Positions 47,600 through 61,600 of a DNA stretch of 64,000 nucleotides are shown one piece after another (the stretch's first letter is position 1; each line of letters begins with the position of its first letter). Origin of the DNA: Trichosphaerium sp. ATCC 40318 (taxonomy: Eukaryota; Discosea; Flabellinia; Trichosidae); the NCBI GenBank assembly GCA_038496445.1, contig JALMLS010000166.1, positions 1-64,000 of the forward strand. The letters run 5' to 3'. The translations under genes and the position numbers were made by a program. Below the pieces are notes generated by a model that made no database searches, was not told the DNA's origin, and saw only the letters and a program-made list of their open reading frames with translations.

Positions 47600-50500
47600 T
47601 TTATTGTTACACGCGCTTGTAAATTTACAACTTGAACAACATTTTGAGCGAATGGAGGTACAACCTCTCACCTACCATTTCTACAGTGACTTTGTGAAGG
47701 ACAACTGCCTTCAGTGTTACCGCAAACGTCAGGTCCCATTCTTTGGTTCCACATTATTGATCACAAGGAACACATTGAGCGCTCTTACATTCATTAAGTC
47801 TTGTACAGAATCCATATACTCTTACAAGACAGTTACTACAAAGTTGGATTTTGTAAGGTGTACCTGTAATAGGCTTTGAAAAATCGCGTTTATCCTCGAT
47901 GGTGGACTCTTTGGTATCAAAAATAATGGACACTCAGAATGTAACCAGCGTGTGGTGGCTCACCTACGGACCTTGTAAATCGAGCGCTCATGAAATAAAT
48001 AAATGAAGCGGAAGAAAAAAAATTCTGAAACGCACCTGTAGCTATTTGGTACGCGTACAGTCTATATTGTGTATGAGATAAGCCGTTTAAGAATTAAAAG
48101 CGTACTGTATCCCAACTTGTTACCAAAAGAATGTCATTGTTGCCAGTAGCGAAGCATACCTCTGAGATGCTATCTACCTACCAATGGCATTTAGGTCAAA
48201 TCATCATTACAACAATTAAAATATTTCCGTACCTCTGCGGGCGCAACAGCAAGTTCAAATTCTTGACTCATTTCTCAAGATGCCATACACAATTTTTCGA
48301 AATAAACTACAAAAACACAGTGTACACAACACCTACCTTCATAAACGTGATACGCATACACATGTTACCCTTCAATTCACATGAACCACCAGAATTGAAA
48401 GTAGCGGTCCATACTGAGCGCTAATGATTGTTCCTACTAGAAAAATTAGACAATTGGAACAAAACAGATGTTGTACAACCAGAATGGAGCAGGTTTTTGT
48501 TTTGTTTTTTTTCAATTCAAAACTTTGCTTGCGTACATTCTGGAATGCTGAACATGTACTGGTACAACATAACCCTTGAGAAGTGTCATCACAACCATGT
48601 TCATTTTCAATCGTACCATTACCACAAATAGCTAGAGGAAGGTTAGTATGTTATGGAAAAAGTTTTGAGTTGTTTTCCCATTAAAAACAGATATCATATT
48701 TCTTCAACGTACAGGTACAAACTCCATCGAAACATGCGGCAGATTGTCCAACATTATTCATGTCAATACAAGAAGTATTATCTGGTAGATTAACCATCTG
48801 ACAGATGCCATCTAAGCCCAACGGTAAATGAAAGGTGTATATCGAATTTTCGTTCTGAAAACGTGCTTCTGTTGTGACTTACTTATACATGCTTCAATGC
48901 ACGGATCGACATCACTGTCTTCTATACAACTACAGTCTAACCTGAATCCGGAATTGCATACTTCATTCTAAGAGGAACAAGGTCAAAAAAAGAAAAAGGT
49001 GATAAATCAACGCACTTGTGTCTAGCTCGGTGCACTTGTCACCATCGTCACAGCTCATTCTGTTTGAAACAGATACCCGCATACATGCCACCATTATTAG
49101 GATCACTGAATTACTGTTTAACTGTAACAACACATCATTAGGATTAATTACACAGGTATTTCAGCTTGCCTCTTTTCTAAACGCGTTTAGAAGTGTATAC
49201 TCGTACATAACAGACAAGCATTGTTTTAGAAAACAAACAAAAAGATAAGGTGAAATTTCAAATGATGTGAACGGTGTATAAGTAAAGTGTTGTTCATAAG
49301 TTTTGATTAAATAGGATTACATGCCTGGAATTGATGCTTCAGTAGCGGCACTGAGCCGATGTCTTCAAGGCTGGGACAGTAACAGTCAATAAGTATGTGA
49401 AGTTTTTCTTCAAAGAACTAAGTTAAAGACGTACTTTGTGTCAACTCCGTCTCAGAGTTTACGATTTGTATTCGCTAGTTACCAGCATCTACAATGACTG
49501 TATAGTTACTGACAGGGTTGTCAGCTAAACCCAAGGGACCACTGAATTCCTACAACTGTTTGTCAATCGCTGAAAAAACGTTGTGACGTTTCAAAAAAGT
49601 AATTTAATGACTGATCACACATGAATAATACAGATAATTCTTTTACGAAAAACCACGTACAGCTTTTCCTGAGCCTGCCTTTCTTCGGTATTGTGCGTAA
49701 AAATCACCTTTGGGAAGTAAGAAAATATGTGTTGTTGTAACGAAAAAACATACCAAATCTATCGAAAACCTTGACGGCACTGGCACCAAAATCTGTCACC
49801 CAAAAGTAATTGTTTCTTGAAGATGTTGTAACATATGTAGAGTCATCAAACTCTTCACTTACAACAGACTGAAACGTAGCTAAAGAAATATAAGTGACAC
49901 TACGTGAAGAAAGAATAACAATCTTTTTTATACCTGCAGTACTGTTTACTTTCCATATCTTGACTAGCTTGTTTCCCCTATCTACAACTATCAATTGCCT
50001 AATAGAATAAGTCTAAATACAGAATGAGGTTACACACTCAAAGTTTTCCATATAAGCAACACCAGTAGGGTCTCTTAGTTGGTCTTTAATTACATTAAAA
50101 AAAACTGCAAAGCCACTCAGTAGTACATACTCTTATCGATTCCAAATGATCCAAATGTGTAACATACATCGAATGAAGTAGCGTTTAATGCTGATGGTTA
50201 CCACTATCTGATACAAACAGAATACCATATTTTTTACTCACAGCAACACCCTACGCAAGAACAAAAAAATTAACAAAACATGATCTTTTTTTCAAAAAAA
50301 GCACATGTACTTTTGGAGATATGAACTGCCCAAGTGATGCACCCAATGAACCAACATGTGCTGTTAAATTCTCTAAGTGTACGTAAGAATACAATAAAGC
50401 ACATTTTGAGTAATTGTCGGTTTTTTCGCATGCCTCTTGCGTAAGCAATTTGAATTCTGTGGTTTTTAGTGTCAGAAACAAAAATGATGTAGGTGACGTT

Positions 50501-50895
50501 ATCATATAGAGCAGCTATGCTTTGAGAAAACGCAAGGGAGCCTGTCTCATTGCCTAGTGTACCAAATTCGTGTATGTATGCGCCTGGGAGTAATTGTTAA
50601 GCGTTTTAAAGCTTTCTGAAAAACACACGCTAAATTACGTTTACAACGCACTGTATAAATCTAGTACTTGTACTCTGTCGCTCAAAGTATCAGCTACAGC
50701 GATTCTAGAGCGTAAGACGTTACGAAAGTTTTGTGCTACACATGAAATACGTACCGGTTTGTAGTTATGTTCGTTGTACTGGCAAATACACTAAAATACG
50801 TGACATCATGCGGGAGGTTAAACTGTTCTTTTCTGTCCCCTCTGTTGCCAAAATGCCTGTCAGAATTATATGTCTGAGCGCCTTGAGTGTATTAG
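47600..50895 (-). pseudogene. NHL-repeat / Cys-rich protein gene, apparently decayed
   Basis: From about 50895 down to 49480, exons encode six or more NHL propeller units (RHFGNRGDRKEQFNLPHD, RIAVADTLSDRVQVLDLY, HEFGTLGNETGSLAFSQSIA, VSDTKNHRIQIAY, LIVVDRGNKLVKIWKV, YFWVTDFGASAVKVFDRF). Below 49470 Cys-rich EGF/DUF4215-like pieces follow (CDDGDKCTELD, LDCSCIEDSDVDPCIEAC, CGNGTIENEHGCDDTSQG, NSGGSCELKGNMC). An in-frame TAG stands at 49475-49477 in the middle of a conserved NHL blade (DAGN, stop, RIQIVN), a frameshift occurs near 50195 and another TAA near 47730. I could not join all exons in phase. Original product: a large extracellular or surface protein. Confidence 0.6.
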
Positions 50896-53800
50896 CGCTG
50901 TAGCTTGAGTTTGCTCTTTGATAACCTTGTTGAAAGCTTCAGCACTTTCAGTAAATTGAACACACAATGTGTCGTTGATTTGTTGGCGCTCAAGTTCACT
51001 TTGTATCTTCTGTTTATGTTCATCAGCATTTGCAAGACAAGCTTTCCATCTAACAGAAAGAGGTTATTAACAATGTAAACAAGAAAAAAAGTTGAAAAAA
51101 CGCACCTTTGTGAGAGCTTCAATGTCAGATTATTTGGCGACATCAGCGAGCTGAGCAGCAAGACCTTGAAGAGCTTCCAAGTTACCCTTTTGCTCAGGTA
51201 TTGAGTTTGAGAAAGTCCCAAAGTCAGCCTAAGAAAGAAGATATGTTACTACAAAGTATAGGGCTTATCAAGGTAAAAAAAAATAAGATGTGCCTTCAAC
51301 TTTCTGGCATCATCGACTGTGTCGACGTTAATACCTTCTGTCAAGACGTCTTCAGTATTTTCAAGCCTACACTGAACTTTTGACCCTAGGAATACCATTT
51401 ACACAAGAACGTTGGTACTGAAATACCATGTAACGAAAAAAATAATGGTTTTTTTGACGTTTTGTTGAAAAAAAAAACTTACCTTTGCAAGTACTCAATG
51501 TTCAATTACTCGTTCTTGGCATTGTGTTCCTTTCAGCCTTATGTTGTGCAGCACGCTCAATCATTGCTTATCATCAAAAGCACTGAGCAAGTTCTTTACT
51601 GAACTAGAACCATTTACTCGTCTTCTGCCAAATTTTGCATTAGCGTCTGCGCCGCCTTTAATTCACGTAGTATCGTAAGTGTCAAATGGCAAAGGTATTT
51701 TGACTTGATTGAGTTAAGTGATAGCGTAGAGTGCTTATTAGAGAAGATGCCCATTGACTCCATCTCAGATGTCAAGGCAGCAAGTTCATCAACCTCGGTT
51801 TGGATCTCAGCGCCATCTTTGTATACCTCCTGAAGCGAATATTAGAGAGGTACGATGCCAACAAACAAGAAACAAAAGGGGTTTTTTCGAAACAAGGACA
51901 TACGTTGCCAGCAGCAATACGCTCACCAGGTTCACCATCACACTACACAGGATTAAATATTTTGGTAAATATTTAAAATAAATAGCCATGCAAGAATTTT
52001 TATGCGAGGCAAATAGTAACTACTAAAAAATAAATAAAAAAGCACGTGTGTTTACTTTTTGTGGATACATCTCTAGTGTTTTAAATAATCACGTGATTTA
52101 AATCCAAATAACTCCAAAACAAAAATCAAAAAAATACTTTTTTACTAACAGTGGAAACAAGTACCTTGCACGCTATTGTAATGATAGCGCTCATAGTCTT
52201 TGGCCATTTCACACTATCAAAATATAGTATTCTACATTTTTAGCTTCTGGATAAGCGGCTGCAATCAATTTAGGAGCATCTACCCTCCGTAAGCGTTACA
52301 TTTTTGAAATAGAAAAAAAATCTGAAGCTTGCTGCAAAATATACAAACACTTCCTACTGTACCAATGATCTTTAATGTAACGTCAAGGCCGCTTAGTTTT
52401 TCAATAACATTTCTTTCAACCTTTACTAACCGAATATCACACTGTATGATATTATCAGCCATAAGCTTAGCGTCCAAAGACTCGATAGTGTTACCAGCAG
52501 TCTTAACAGGCGCTGATTTCTCCCAAAAAAAAATAATATTTGCTTGTTCGCAAGCTTTGTTTCAAACCTGTTGGTTCTTTTGCCAGGAGCTAGTTGATGT
52601 ATTTTGGCCTACATATGTTGCACCAGGATCACGGCTAAAGTTATTATGACGTCAACTTTATATATTGCTAAAAAATCACAAAAATATATTTCAGAAAAAA
52701 AAAAAAGTTCGTTATCGGTACCTGACAATCAATAGCATAACCTTGTGTTCCGTTTTGAGGTGTAAAAGTACCACCAAAAGTGACATGGGCTCCTTGGAAC
52801 ACATACTTCATGCCCTCTGTACGAAGACGTTAAAACAAACATTGAACAACGTTTGTACTTGAACCAACTTAGTAAACCGGCTTGCATGTTTTTAACATCA
52901 GTCAATCCTTTGAGTAAGAACAGAGTCTCCACCACCAACATAGTAAGTCTCAAGTGTGTACTTGAGAGCAAAAAGAGCAGCATAAGCAGAAAAGTTGTTT
53001 CGTTTGATACGTTAGTTGCCTCATCAGGATCAGTTGGGAACATTTGTGTTCCTATGGGTAGGTAGTTAGTTTAAGATGATATGGATAGTTAATGTGTACC
53101 AAGTGGACAATGATATAGAGAACTAAGTTTTGTTGCAAGAGCCTTCATGGCTGGTAAGATACTCAAAGCGAGTTGGACTTCAGCTGGAGCTTTATCAAAT
53201 GTCTCAAACTTGGTAATATTCAAGCATTCTCTCAAATACATCACTTGAAGAGGTCCCAAAATAGCACTCCATACGTTTTCTCCAGTAATAGGTTTACTAA
53301 GAGAACATTAAAAAAAGAAAAATTCGTTTTGTTGTCGTAACAACTTAAATCCAATAAAGACGCAACCAGTCATTCCAATGAACCATACCGAAGATTCCAA
53401 GGTGTAGTGGTATCATTATTAGGTCCTGGTGGAGGAACTTTCCACATCCAACCTTTCTGCAGTGAGAAAAAGAAAAGTACAAAAAAATCACGTGTTTTTT
53501 AATACTTACCGTAGTCACCGCTTACTGGGTCGTGCATCGCCTATTTTGGACCTATCATACGATAAAAGTAACCACCGCCAACTTTTCTTTCTGCGACTTG
53601 GTCACAACATTCACCACAACACGTTGGATCTTGTAGTTTTACCTGTAATGAAAAAAAAAGGGTAAGGTGACAATTAGTGTTAACTTTACTATCAAAAAAA
53701 AAAGACTTGTGTAAAAACAAAAACTTACGTGTGACATGTTCCCTGGTAGTTTTACTGATGCCAAGGCGCCCCCAGATATTTTACTTGCACCATACTTATA

Positions 53801-54185
53801 CCTATAAAAGAGAAAAAAGGGTAAGTCTTTGCCACCCTTTTTTCTTCAAAAACGGACAAAATGCTACCTGAGGCAATGGCTCTAATTTGAATTAATCCAC
53901 CAGCTTGTGCGTTAGCACCTGTAGTAGATTGATAAAGGCTGGAGCGAAGGTAAAGCTCAACCTATTTTTGTCAACCAACTTTTTTGGGCAATTGTTAAAA
54001 ATACGAACCAATCCTGCGTATCCTTCAAGAGCAAGGGCTACACTCCATACACCACCATCATATAAATTCAAACCGACGTTAGTCAATGTACGTTCTTGTT
54101 GAGCAATAGCAGAATCGAATGGTAGCATGTTACCGAAAGGATCAAAGGCACTATACGAAGTTAACTTCTGAAAATAATTGGACAT
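50896..54185 (-). pseudogene. Multi-exon coiled-coil/Cys protein gene, apparently decayed
   Basis: Good exon-like pieces with local splice signals include MSNYFQKLTSYSAF...NVGLNLYDGGVWSVALAL (about 54185-53990), VKLQDPTCCGECCDQVAE (53640), GWMWKVPPPGPNND (53450), ENVWSAILGPLQVMYLREC (53290-53100), KSAPVKTAGNTIESLDAK (52520-52365), CDGEPGERIAAGN (51940), KDGAEIQTEVDELAALTSEM (51830-51740), ADFGTFSNSIPEQKGN (51230) and WKACLANADEHKQKIQSEL (51050-50890). Defects: in-frame TAG near 53553, in-frame TAA near 51130 and a segment at about 52935-53005 that reads well only in a shifted frame. One intron (donor GCACAT near 51294) is GC-AG. No domain recognised apart from coiled coil. Confidence 0.5.
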
Positions 54186-54194
54186 TTCTTTAAA

Positions 54195-54734
54195 CTATTG
54201 CAAAATGAAGTACTTCACTTTGTTTTTATTTTTATCTAGTAAAAATATATGCGCACCGGAAGCAAGGTATGTTGGAGAATACCAGAATGATCTACCAGTG
54301 CATGGTATCACGTCATTGTAACTCTTTGGCATGCCATCCTTAATAAAGGCAATGAGACATTGTATTATAATATCACATGAGCAATCATTAAATGCTTTGA
54401 CACTAGGCTCCATAATGTCCCTATTACGAAAGTTAGCGCCAATATTAAAGCGAGTAAACAACTAGGTACCAAGCATATTCCCACCATGTTAAGCGTGTGA
54501 AAATTAGAAATTGACCACAAAGAACACCGAGACCACCCCACGCCTACAAGGGCGATCAATAAATCTCTACTTCTAAAAGTGCTGATATGTACCAAATAGC
54601 AGCAAATCGGGATGCCGTAGCACGCAATCTTTGATACTCTTCGTGCGTAGGTTTCAATTCCTCCTCAAGTTGCTTGTATCGTATTTTTTTGTCTGAGAGA
54701 AAAGTATACCTTGTGGATTTACAGTCATGTTGAC
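54195..54734 (-). CDS. Mitochondrial calcium uniporter (MCU)-like exons
   Basis: Exon 54571-54734 encodes a coiled-coil segment (QLEEELKPTHEEYQRLRATA) as found before TM1 of MCU. Exon 54470-54543 encodes TM1 (WGGLGVLCGQFLIFTRLTWW then EYAW). The next exon starts at 54420 with DIMEP, so W-D-I-M-E-P, the selectivity filter of the uniporter, is rebuilt across the splice. A TM2-like stretch (SFWYSPTYLASGAHIFLL) lies 38 codons further in the same open frame, but the usual joining was not found. Joining the first two exons requires a 27-nt intron. The N-terminal exons (perhaps MAKRKKAQYA at about 54999 and a 62-nt piece near 54870) could not be phased. Partial or broken gene; protein would sit in the inner mitochondrial membrane. 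Confidence 0.6.
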
Positions 54735-55319
54735 CTATAACAAGCACGTGAGCATAGAGGAATATCAAAAGGAAAAAGCAAGAGAGGAGATGTTTTTATG
54801 AAAAGAACGTACGTATTTATCATTTGTCTCAAGCTCATAGTCGCAGGCCTGATACGTGTACAGGCATTGTGTACCTAGGATACGAATACTGTTAGTTTTA
54901 CAAATTTTAACTTGCTCATGCCAGTCATAGCGTTAAGAATTTTTTCTTGTTGTTTTAGGTACAACTGTACCGCGTATTGAGCTTTCTTCCGCTTAGCCAT
55001 TACCCTAAGATTGTTTAACGCGCATCTAAAATTTTTTTACACCAAATAGACAATTGTAAAACGCACTGTCTTTTTTGCGTAGTATTAAGGCGTTTGCGCA
55101 TAGCCATGCAACGAAGGGCCGCTTTTACTTTATTTGCTGGCAAAGATAAAATGCTGTTGATTTGGAGGAATACCGCTGTTGATCTGGAGAAATACCAAGC
55201 TCTCAGCTACTTCTAAAGCCAACTTGGGTTTTTCTAATAAGTTTTAACACAAACTACAACGACTGCATAGTCTCCAACCCAATAACAAACAGACATGCTT
55301 CAGCTTTAACAGGCAATAT

Positions 55320-58300
55320 AGATTTGTCTCCTACCAAAGTTGGAGGTAAAATCAACTCGCCTTACAAGCCACCTACTAGAATGTCTCCTCCACCTTCTCC
55401 TATGAGGTATGATAGAGACTATAGAAAGGCTCTAAAGCATCCAATTGTTCGTACTGTTGCTGATAAGGTACGCATCAACAAAGGTTTTCTGCACTAAATA
55501 ATTATTTAGTTATCTGAAGCCATGGAAATTAGAGGTATGTTATTGAAAGACTTTGGAGATGCATATTTTGACTATGTTGTGGAAAACCACGAAATTATGG
55601 ACAATGTAGATTACGAGTTGTTGGTGAAAACCTTGTTCTCTCCGTGGGAAATACAGTACGTTCAATTTTTTTATTTATTTTTTTTTCTAATATTTTACTT
55701 AGTATGCTCAAATTTCTTTTGAGTTATCATCAATTGTATCCCCACCTGGATCAGCTAGGTCCTAAAACAGCTTCGTATATCAGATTTCTGATTCAAACGC
55801 ATCTTGGTGATTTACCATTCCGTTGGGTTACTCCACACAGTCCTGAATAATTATGTTGTAGGCAATCCTTTAACATGTAGTTCTGAAACGTACGAGCAAC
55901 TATATAATAAAATATTTGTCGTTCAATTGATATTGCTTTCTTAGCTCTTACAACTGATCACAACCTCATTTTGATTATCTTAATGTGTTAGTGAGCCTAC
56001 TTTGGATACCAAAGGAAGCATTAATGTTGTTTGAGCTTGCAAGTAATGGCTTTGGTTGTACTTTTTCTAATTTTATTTTTGACTATTGTACCACTTTTGT
56101 ATTACAACTTCTTCCTTAACCAGCTCTTACAACTGATCACAACCTCATTTTGATTATCTTAATGTGTTAGTGAGCTTACTTTGGATACCAAAGGAAGCAT
56201 TAACGTTGTTTGAGCTTGTAAGTAATGGTTTTGGTTGTATTTTTTCTACTTTTATTTTTGATTGTTCGTGTTTTTGTATTACAGCTTACTTTGCTCATTT
56301 TCTACTGATCACAACTGCATTTTGATTATCTTAATGTGTTAGTGAGCTTACTTTGGATACCAAAGAAAGCATTAACATCGATTTTGAGCTTAGTAGTTGT
56401 TTGTAATTTATTTTTTTACCTTACATAATTATTTCTATCTCTGTCTTGGTTTCTTATTGAATTGTAGTTCAAATCCATCGTCTAAAAAGAAGATAGATTA
56501 TAGAAAGTATGAACTGTTACATATTTTTGACGATAAAACAGATGAAGAGGTTGACACTTTTTTTGACTCTTTATCTGATGCTAATAAACGTCTGGTTCTT
56601 AGAAACTTGGTATCTACTTTGTTTTATATAATTAATAGCACCTTAATTATTATCTTGTAGAACAACCAATTACTTTGGAGAAAGCATCCGGTGGCTTGTC
56701 ATTTTTTTACAAAAAAACAAATAACGTATTTGGAGCGAAAATATAAATGGTTATATTGGTACCTAGTTTTGTCTTAATGGGTTGTTTTTCCTTGCCATAA
56801 TAGTAATATTTAGCAACTTATATGCCAATGATGCTGATTATAAGACAAGGAAAACTAAAAGTGCTAAAACTGGAAAACGTGACTTTTTGCGTTGGGTACA
56901 CGGATTTTAATGTTATTTCTACATTCCAATTATATTTTTTAGGCACATTTGCAGATGGCCGTTTATTTACGTCGTAACATGTCATTGACATATCCTCCTG
57001 AAACTTCTTTGATTGACCAAAACCCCAGAGGCGATAAAATAGCTGATGCTGTAATGTTCGACAAACATTATCCCATTTGTACATATGGATATGGCGATTA
57101 CAAGGCATATAAGTACTAACAAGTTAAAATGTGTCAAAATGTGTCAAACTAATTTGAGTTTAGAAATTCTACGTTGCAAATAATTTCAGTTGGATACAAT
57201 GGGTCTTTTAGAGACAATATCTTATGTAGTGATGATGATTTATTTATGGACGGCGTTGTATCTGTTGAGGAGTCAAAACACATGATTAATTTGGCACATA
57301 ATTATTTTAAACCAGTACGCACTATTATCGTACGTTGCGTTATCATTCACTATTATTTAGATGTTGAGCTTGGTAGCCGAACATCCAGAAAAAACCTTTA
57401 AAAAACTTTGGCACGATTTGTTTGGCCATTATTACTATAGCAAGGTTAGTTTAGTGTTAGATAGTCTAAATTGCAGCTATTACGGAAAAGTCGGAATGAA
57501 ACATACGTGTTTACATGTAGATCTACTTTGTTCTTATGCAACTGCACCACATTGGGGTGGAGGAGGATTTGGTAGCAAGAATACTCCAGCTGCAAAGGCT
57601 GCCAAAAAAATGTTTACTCCAGAAATATTAGCATTAAAGAAAAAATGGAAAAGTACGTCCAAAAATGAGGTTTGTACATTTTAATAAGGTTAGTTACATC
57701 CAAAAAATACACTGCTGAACGATTTTCTTTGTTGGGCCGTCATAGAATAATTGAATTGGAGCCTCATGTTATGATTTGTAACTTGGATAGCGCATATTTT
57801 GTACACTTGCCAGGCCAACACGAAGATTATCCGTGGACAATATTCAAAAGAGTACTTAGTTTCCGTATTGTTATTGTTAAACGTTCTACTCACTATTTGT
57901 AGATTCAAAAACAAAAAGCGGCTATAGACATACATTGGTGCGTAATCCATTGGCCTAAATTGTGTAATGGACAAACTCACTACTGTATTGTGTTTGCTAC
58001 ACCTCCTGTTCAAAATCCTTTTGGTCTTTTACAAGAAATTGAAATTGTAGCATTGGGCGTAGAACTTAGGAAAAAAGTGGATGAAGTCATGGCACAGTTG
58101 TATCCCAATGTGCGTTCACATATTTAATATGGCTTAAATTAATATTTTTAGACTAAATATTAATCTTGGTAAAAAAAGCTCACAAAGACTGTTAACGACT
58201 TAAATAATAAATTCTTGTTGTATCTAAATTACATTACACGTTATGTATTAATTCTTATGGCAAAAAAAGGTTATGTAACCAATGGACCCAACTCACACAG

Positions 58301-58480
58301 TGATACAGACACTACAACATTGTTTTGGCGTGATTTGTTTGATCGTCCCATAACTTTTGCTCACGGCACACAATACGGTTGTCAATGGACAGTGAACAAA
58401 AGGAAACATATCAACAAAAAGTACGTACCAAATCCACCTACATTTTGTAGCATTGTAGCTTGTAGCGTTGTAGCGCACTG
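55320..58480 (+). CDS. Exons upstream of a transposase, unrecognised protein
   Basis: A run of exons with GTACG donors: PSPMRYDRDYRKALKHPIV (about 55400-55469), AMEIRGMLLKDFGDAYFDYV (55511-55657), KKKIDYRKYELLHIFDDKTD (56468-56610), AHLQMAVYLRRNMSLTYPPE (56941-57110), PMLSLVAEHPEKTFKKLWHD and PHWGGGGFGSKNTPAAKAAK (57361-57668), then LLGRHRIIELEPHVMICNLD, QKQKAAIDIHWCVIHWPKL (57700-58110) and WRDLFDRPITFAHGTQYGCQ (58329-58420). I could not join them all in phase and do not know the family. They precede the MULE transposase on the same strand with similar base use, so they are probably its N-terminal part or a second protein of the same element. Confidence 0.45.
55943..56400. repeat. Three tandem copies of a ~178-bp repeat
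   Basis: Copies start near 55943, 56122 and 56303 and share the block from ctgatcacaac through ggataccaaaggaagcatta. The third copy is shorter and more diverged. They lie in a non-coding gap between two exons of the transposon-like gene, so are probably intronic. Confidence 0.75.
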
Positions 58481-58680
58481 TTAGTAATTAGTGCAAATAG
58501 AAATACCAAAGGTGGCCAGACAAAAATTGATGCCAACAACAAAAATGTCAACAACAATGACGTCAATGACATCAACAACAATGATATAGCAACTAGAGTG
58601 TATTGTAAATGTACGATAGTTTCTAACTGCTCCGGTACGTTTGTTTTGTTGTATAATACGATAACTGTTGTTGATATTCA

Positions 58681-61600
58681 TTACAGCTAAAGTGAACTTT
58701 GCGATTGATGCACGTGGAACAATAGTTTCAATTCGCAACACAGAAAAACACGCTCCAAATTGTTTACCTCAAAACAGCATTGATTTTAGACTTAGCGAGT
58801 CCACAAAACGCAAAGTACAAGATTACCTTTTAAGTGGTAAAACTCCTGAATTAGTGGTGCGTTCAAATGTGGTTGGTCATGCTACAATAAATTAAAATCT
58901 ATTTGTATAACTAAACTTTTTGTTTGTTAGGCGTTAAACATGGTTAAAAATAGTGACAAAACGCTTTTAACTTTGGCAAATAGTTCTATTACACCTAGAG
59001 TAGACCAAATTCGAGCTGTGGCGCGCAAACTTAAAAAAGAGTCCCCATACAGCGACTTGGGAGTGCTTAGTACAATCAGAGCAAAATATCCCGAAATCAA
59101 CATTTGTTTGAAGCCGTTTGTGATTTCTAAATTTAATGAAGAGGTTTTGACAAATAAAAACAAAAAATACTTGCTACGTAAAACATTATTTCTTGACGGA
59201 GTACACAACATGGCAGACTTTAAAGAACACGTACGTAACAATATTTCTAAACCCAATTTAGTACGTTGTTTAACTTTTTATTAAGTTGTTGTTCTTTTGG
59301 AGTATATGTGACAAAGACACTGTTAAAGTGGGCTATGCATTGATGTTAGGGAAAACATTGGAGGAGTACAGATATGCATGCGTTGCGTTGGTCAACAAAA
59401 ATTTCAAAAAATTCAACAGAATTGTTGTGGATTGTGAATTGAATTTAAGGTACCATTGGATATTAAATCTGTTGACACATACTAATTTGTATTTACTTTA
59501 CAGATATGCCCTATTAGAGCTATTTTCAGATATACAAGTCACTTTATGCAAGTTTCACGTTGCTAAAGCACACAAAGAAAAACGAAAGAAATTAAAATTG
59601 TCAACATCTGATATGCTTTGGTGTCGTAATTTTAGCATGTTGCTTTTAGACGCTCAAAGCAGAGAGTTATTTGTTGAAATATGGAACCTTGCAAAACAAG
59701 AGGTACACAGATGTACTCAAATTAGTGCTGACATTTTTTAGGTATCCGAATTGAAAAAAAAAAAAAAAAATTGGCAAAAAAAGGCCACTTATATGGCATA
59801 CTTGTATAAAACTTGGGTTTCAAAAAAGGCTACACACCCTCCTGAACTTTGGTCTGCTTACAGTGTAATTGATGACGAAGAATACATGGAAAACAGAACT
59901 AATAATAGATCTGAAGGCAACAATAAAAGATTTAAAGATAGTTGTGCTGGAGTACGTGCTATGCATTTAATATTTTCTAACCAGCTTTTTTAAAGACAGG
60001 AATACAGTGTAGAACGGATAAGCTGGTCGAATTATTAGAAGAGTTTCAATTTTACAACGTTTTTAAAGCTATACAATGTACGTGCTGAATATTTGTGTTC
60101 ATTTCTAATAATATTTCTAGCTAATAGAAGCACAACACACCACGATTACCACAACCAATCGCGACTACTTGTTAGAGTAGGTAAAGAACAAGACGCTCAA
60201 AAACTGCTAGATCACTGGCGTCAAAATTATGAAAACAAATGCAAAACTTCAAATGTTCCTGTGTATAAAAACCGTCCAGTGTTGGCAACGGAAAACAATG
60301 ACTTACACAATGTTGCTGTTAATTACAATGATGAAAAAGAAGGTGAGAATAAAACCAACGATAGAGATGCTTTACAAGTTTCAGATAATGGAGCAGACTC
60401 AAACGAATGTGATACGTATGTACCTTTCTTTTTTTTTCCCCCCCAATTCTTTGTTAGCTCTGCAGATTCCATTGACGTAAGTGACGGTATGCCTTTACCT
60501 ACAACAAAGTATTTGATGAATGTGGTCCAAAACATAGAATTAAAAAAAAGGCTTGCAAACGATGGCAATTTTGGTGATACGTAAGTACAAACATTTTCTA
60601 TATTGTAAATCTTACAATAATAATAGTGCTTTTGAACGATTGAAGTCTCCTACTCCTATAAAACAATCCAAAAGCCTACAAGTGTTTACATCACCTACTC
60701 GTTCTCTTGAAAATAATAGCTCTATCAATACTTCTGAGAATACTTGTGAGAATACTTCTGAAGGTTTTATATATCCTGAAGAGTTGAGTATGCCAAAATT
60801 GGATTTCTGGGACCAATATGTGTTTGATCTTTGTCGGTAAATATTTAATTATAGTTCTTTGTGATTTATTAAGTTTAGAAATCAAACGGCAAAGGTATGG
60901 CATGGGTTTTTAGTGTCTACATATCCTTGGTATAAAAACTTGCTACAAAAAAGAAAAGAATTTAGAGAAAGAGGAACATATACGATGGACAAACCACAAA
61001 CCAATTTGAATGAATTGTTCAACGACAATAATGTTGCCAACAAAGCAATAGATGACAATACTACTAATGTAATAGATGATGCTAAAATTTACAGTGTTAA
61101 CAACGTTGACGATACGAGGTACTGTATTTTTATTTTTTTTGTGACAATGTAATTGATTCTAACAAAGTTGCTTTAAGTTGTGATACAAAGTTTGATGACG
61201 ATCATGTTGCCAAAATTGCCAGAGACTTAGCTGAGGTGGATAATTTGATGGACGTTGATAATGAAGTTTCTATCGATGCAACGCCTTTCATGCATTCAAC
61301 TCCTGCTTCTTTTCAAAGACGCCACCAAGATATTAATAAGTCCAACACAAAGCCAAAAACAACACGAAAGCCAATATTAATAGATCTCACCTCAGATAGT
61401 TCACCAAACAACTTTCCAATACAACGAACACCACATGTTTTAAGGCAAAACATGCCAGGACAAGGTAACATTCCCAAGGCATTAGCTGAGGTGCGTTAAC
61501 AATCAACTACTATGATTTTGTTAAGACGAATTTAGGATAAAAAAAGAATAAGAAGAGAAGCAAAACTACAACGTGCTGGCAAAAAACTACAACCAAAGAA

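Noticed and set aside
52935-53005. Programmed frameshifting
   Set aside because: No slippery site or pseudoknot was seen; neighbouring exons of the same locus also carry stop codons.
47600-54185. Reassigned TAA/TAG codons (Gln) instead of pseudogenes
   Set aside because: Well-conserved genes in the window stop on TAA, TAG and TGA at the right length, and the same loci also have frameshifts.
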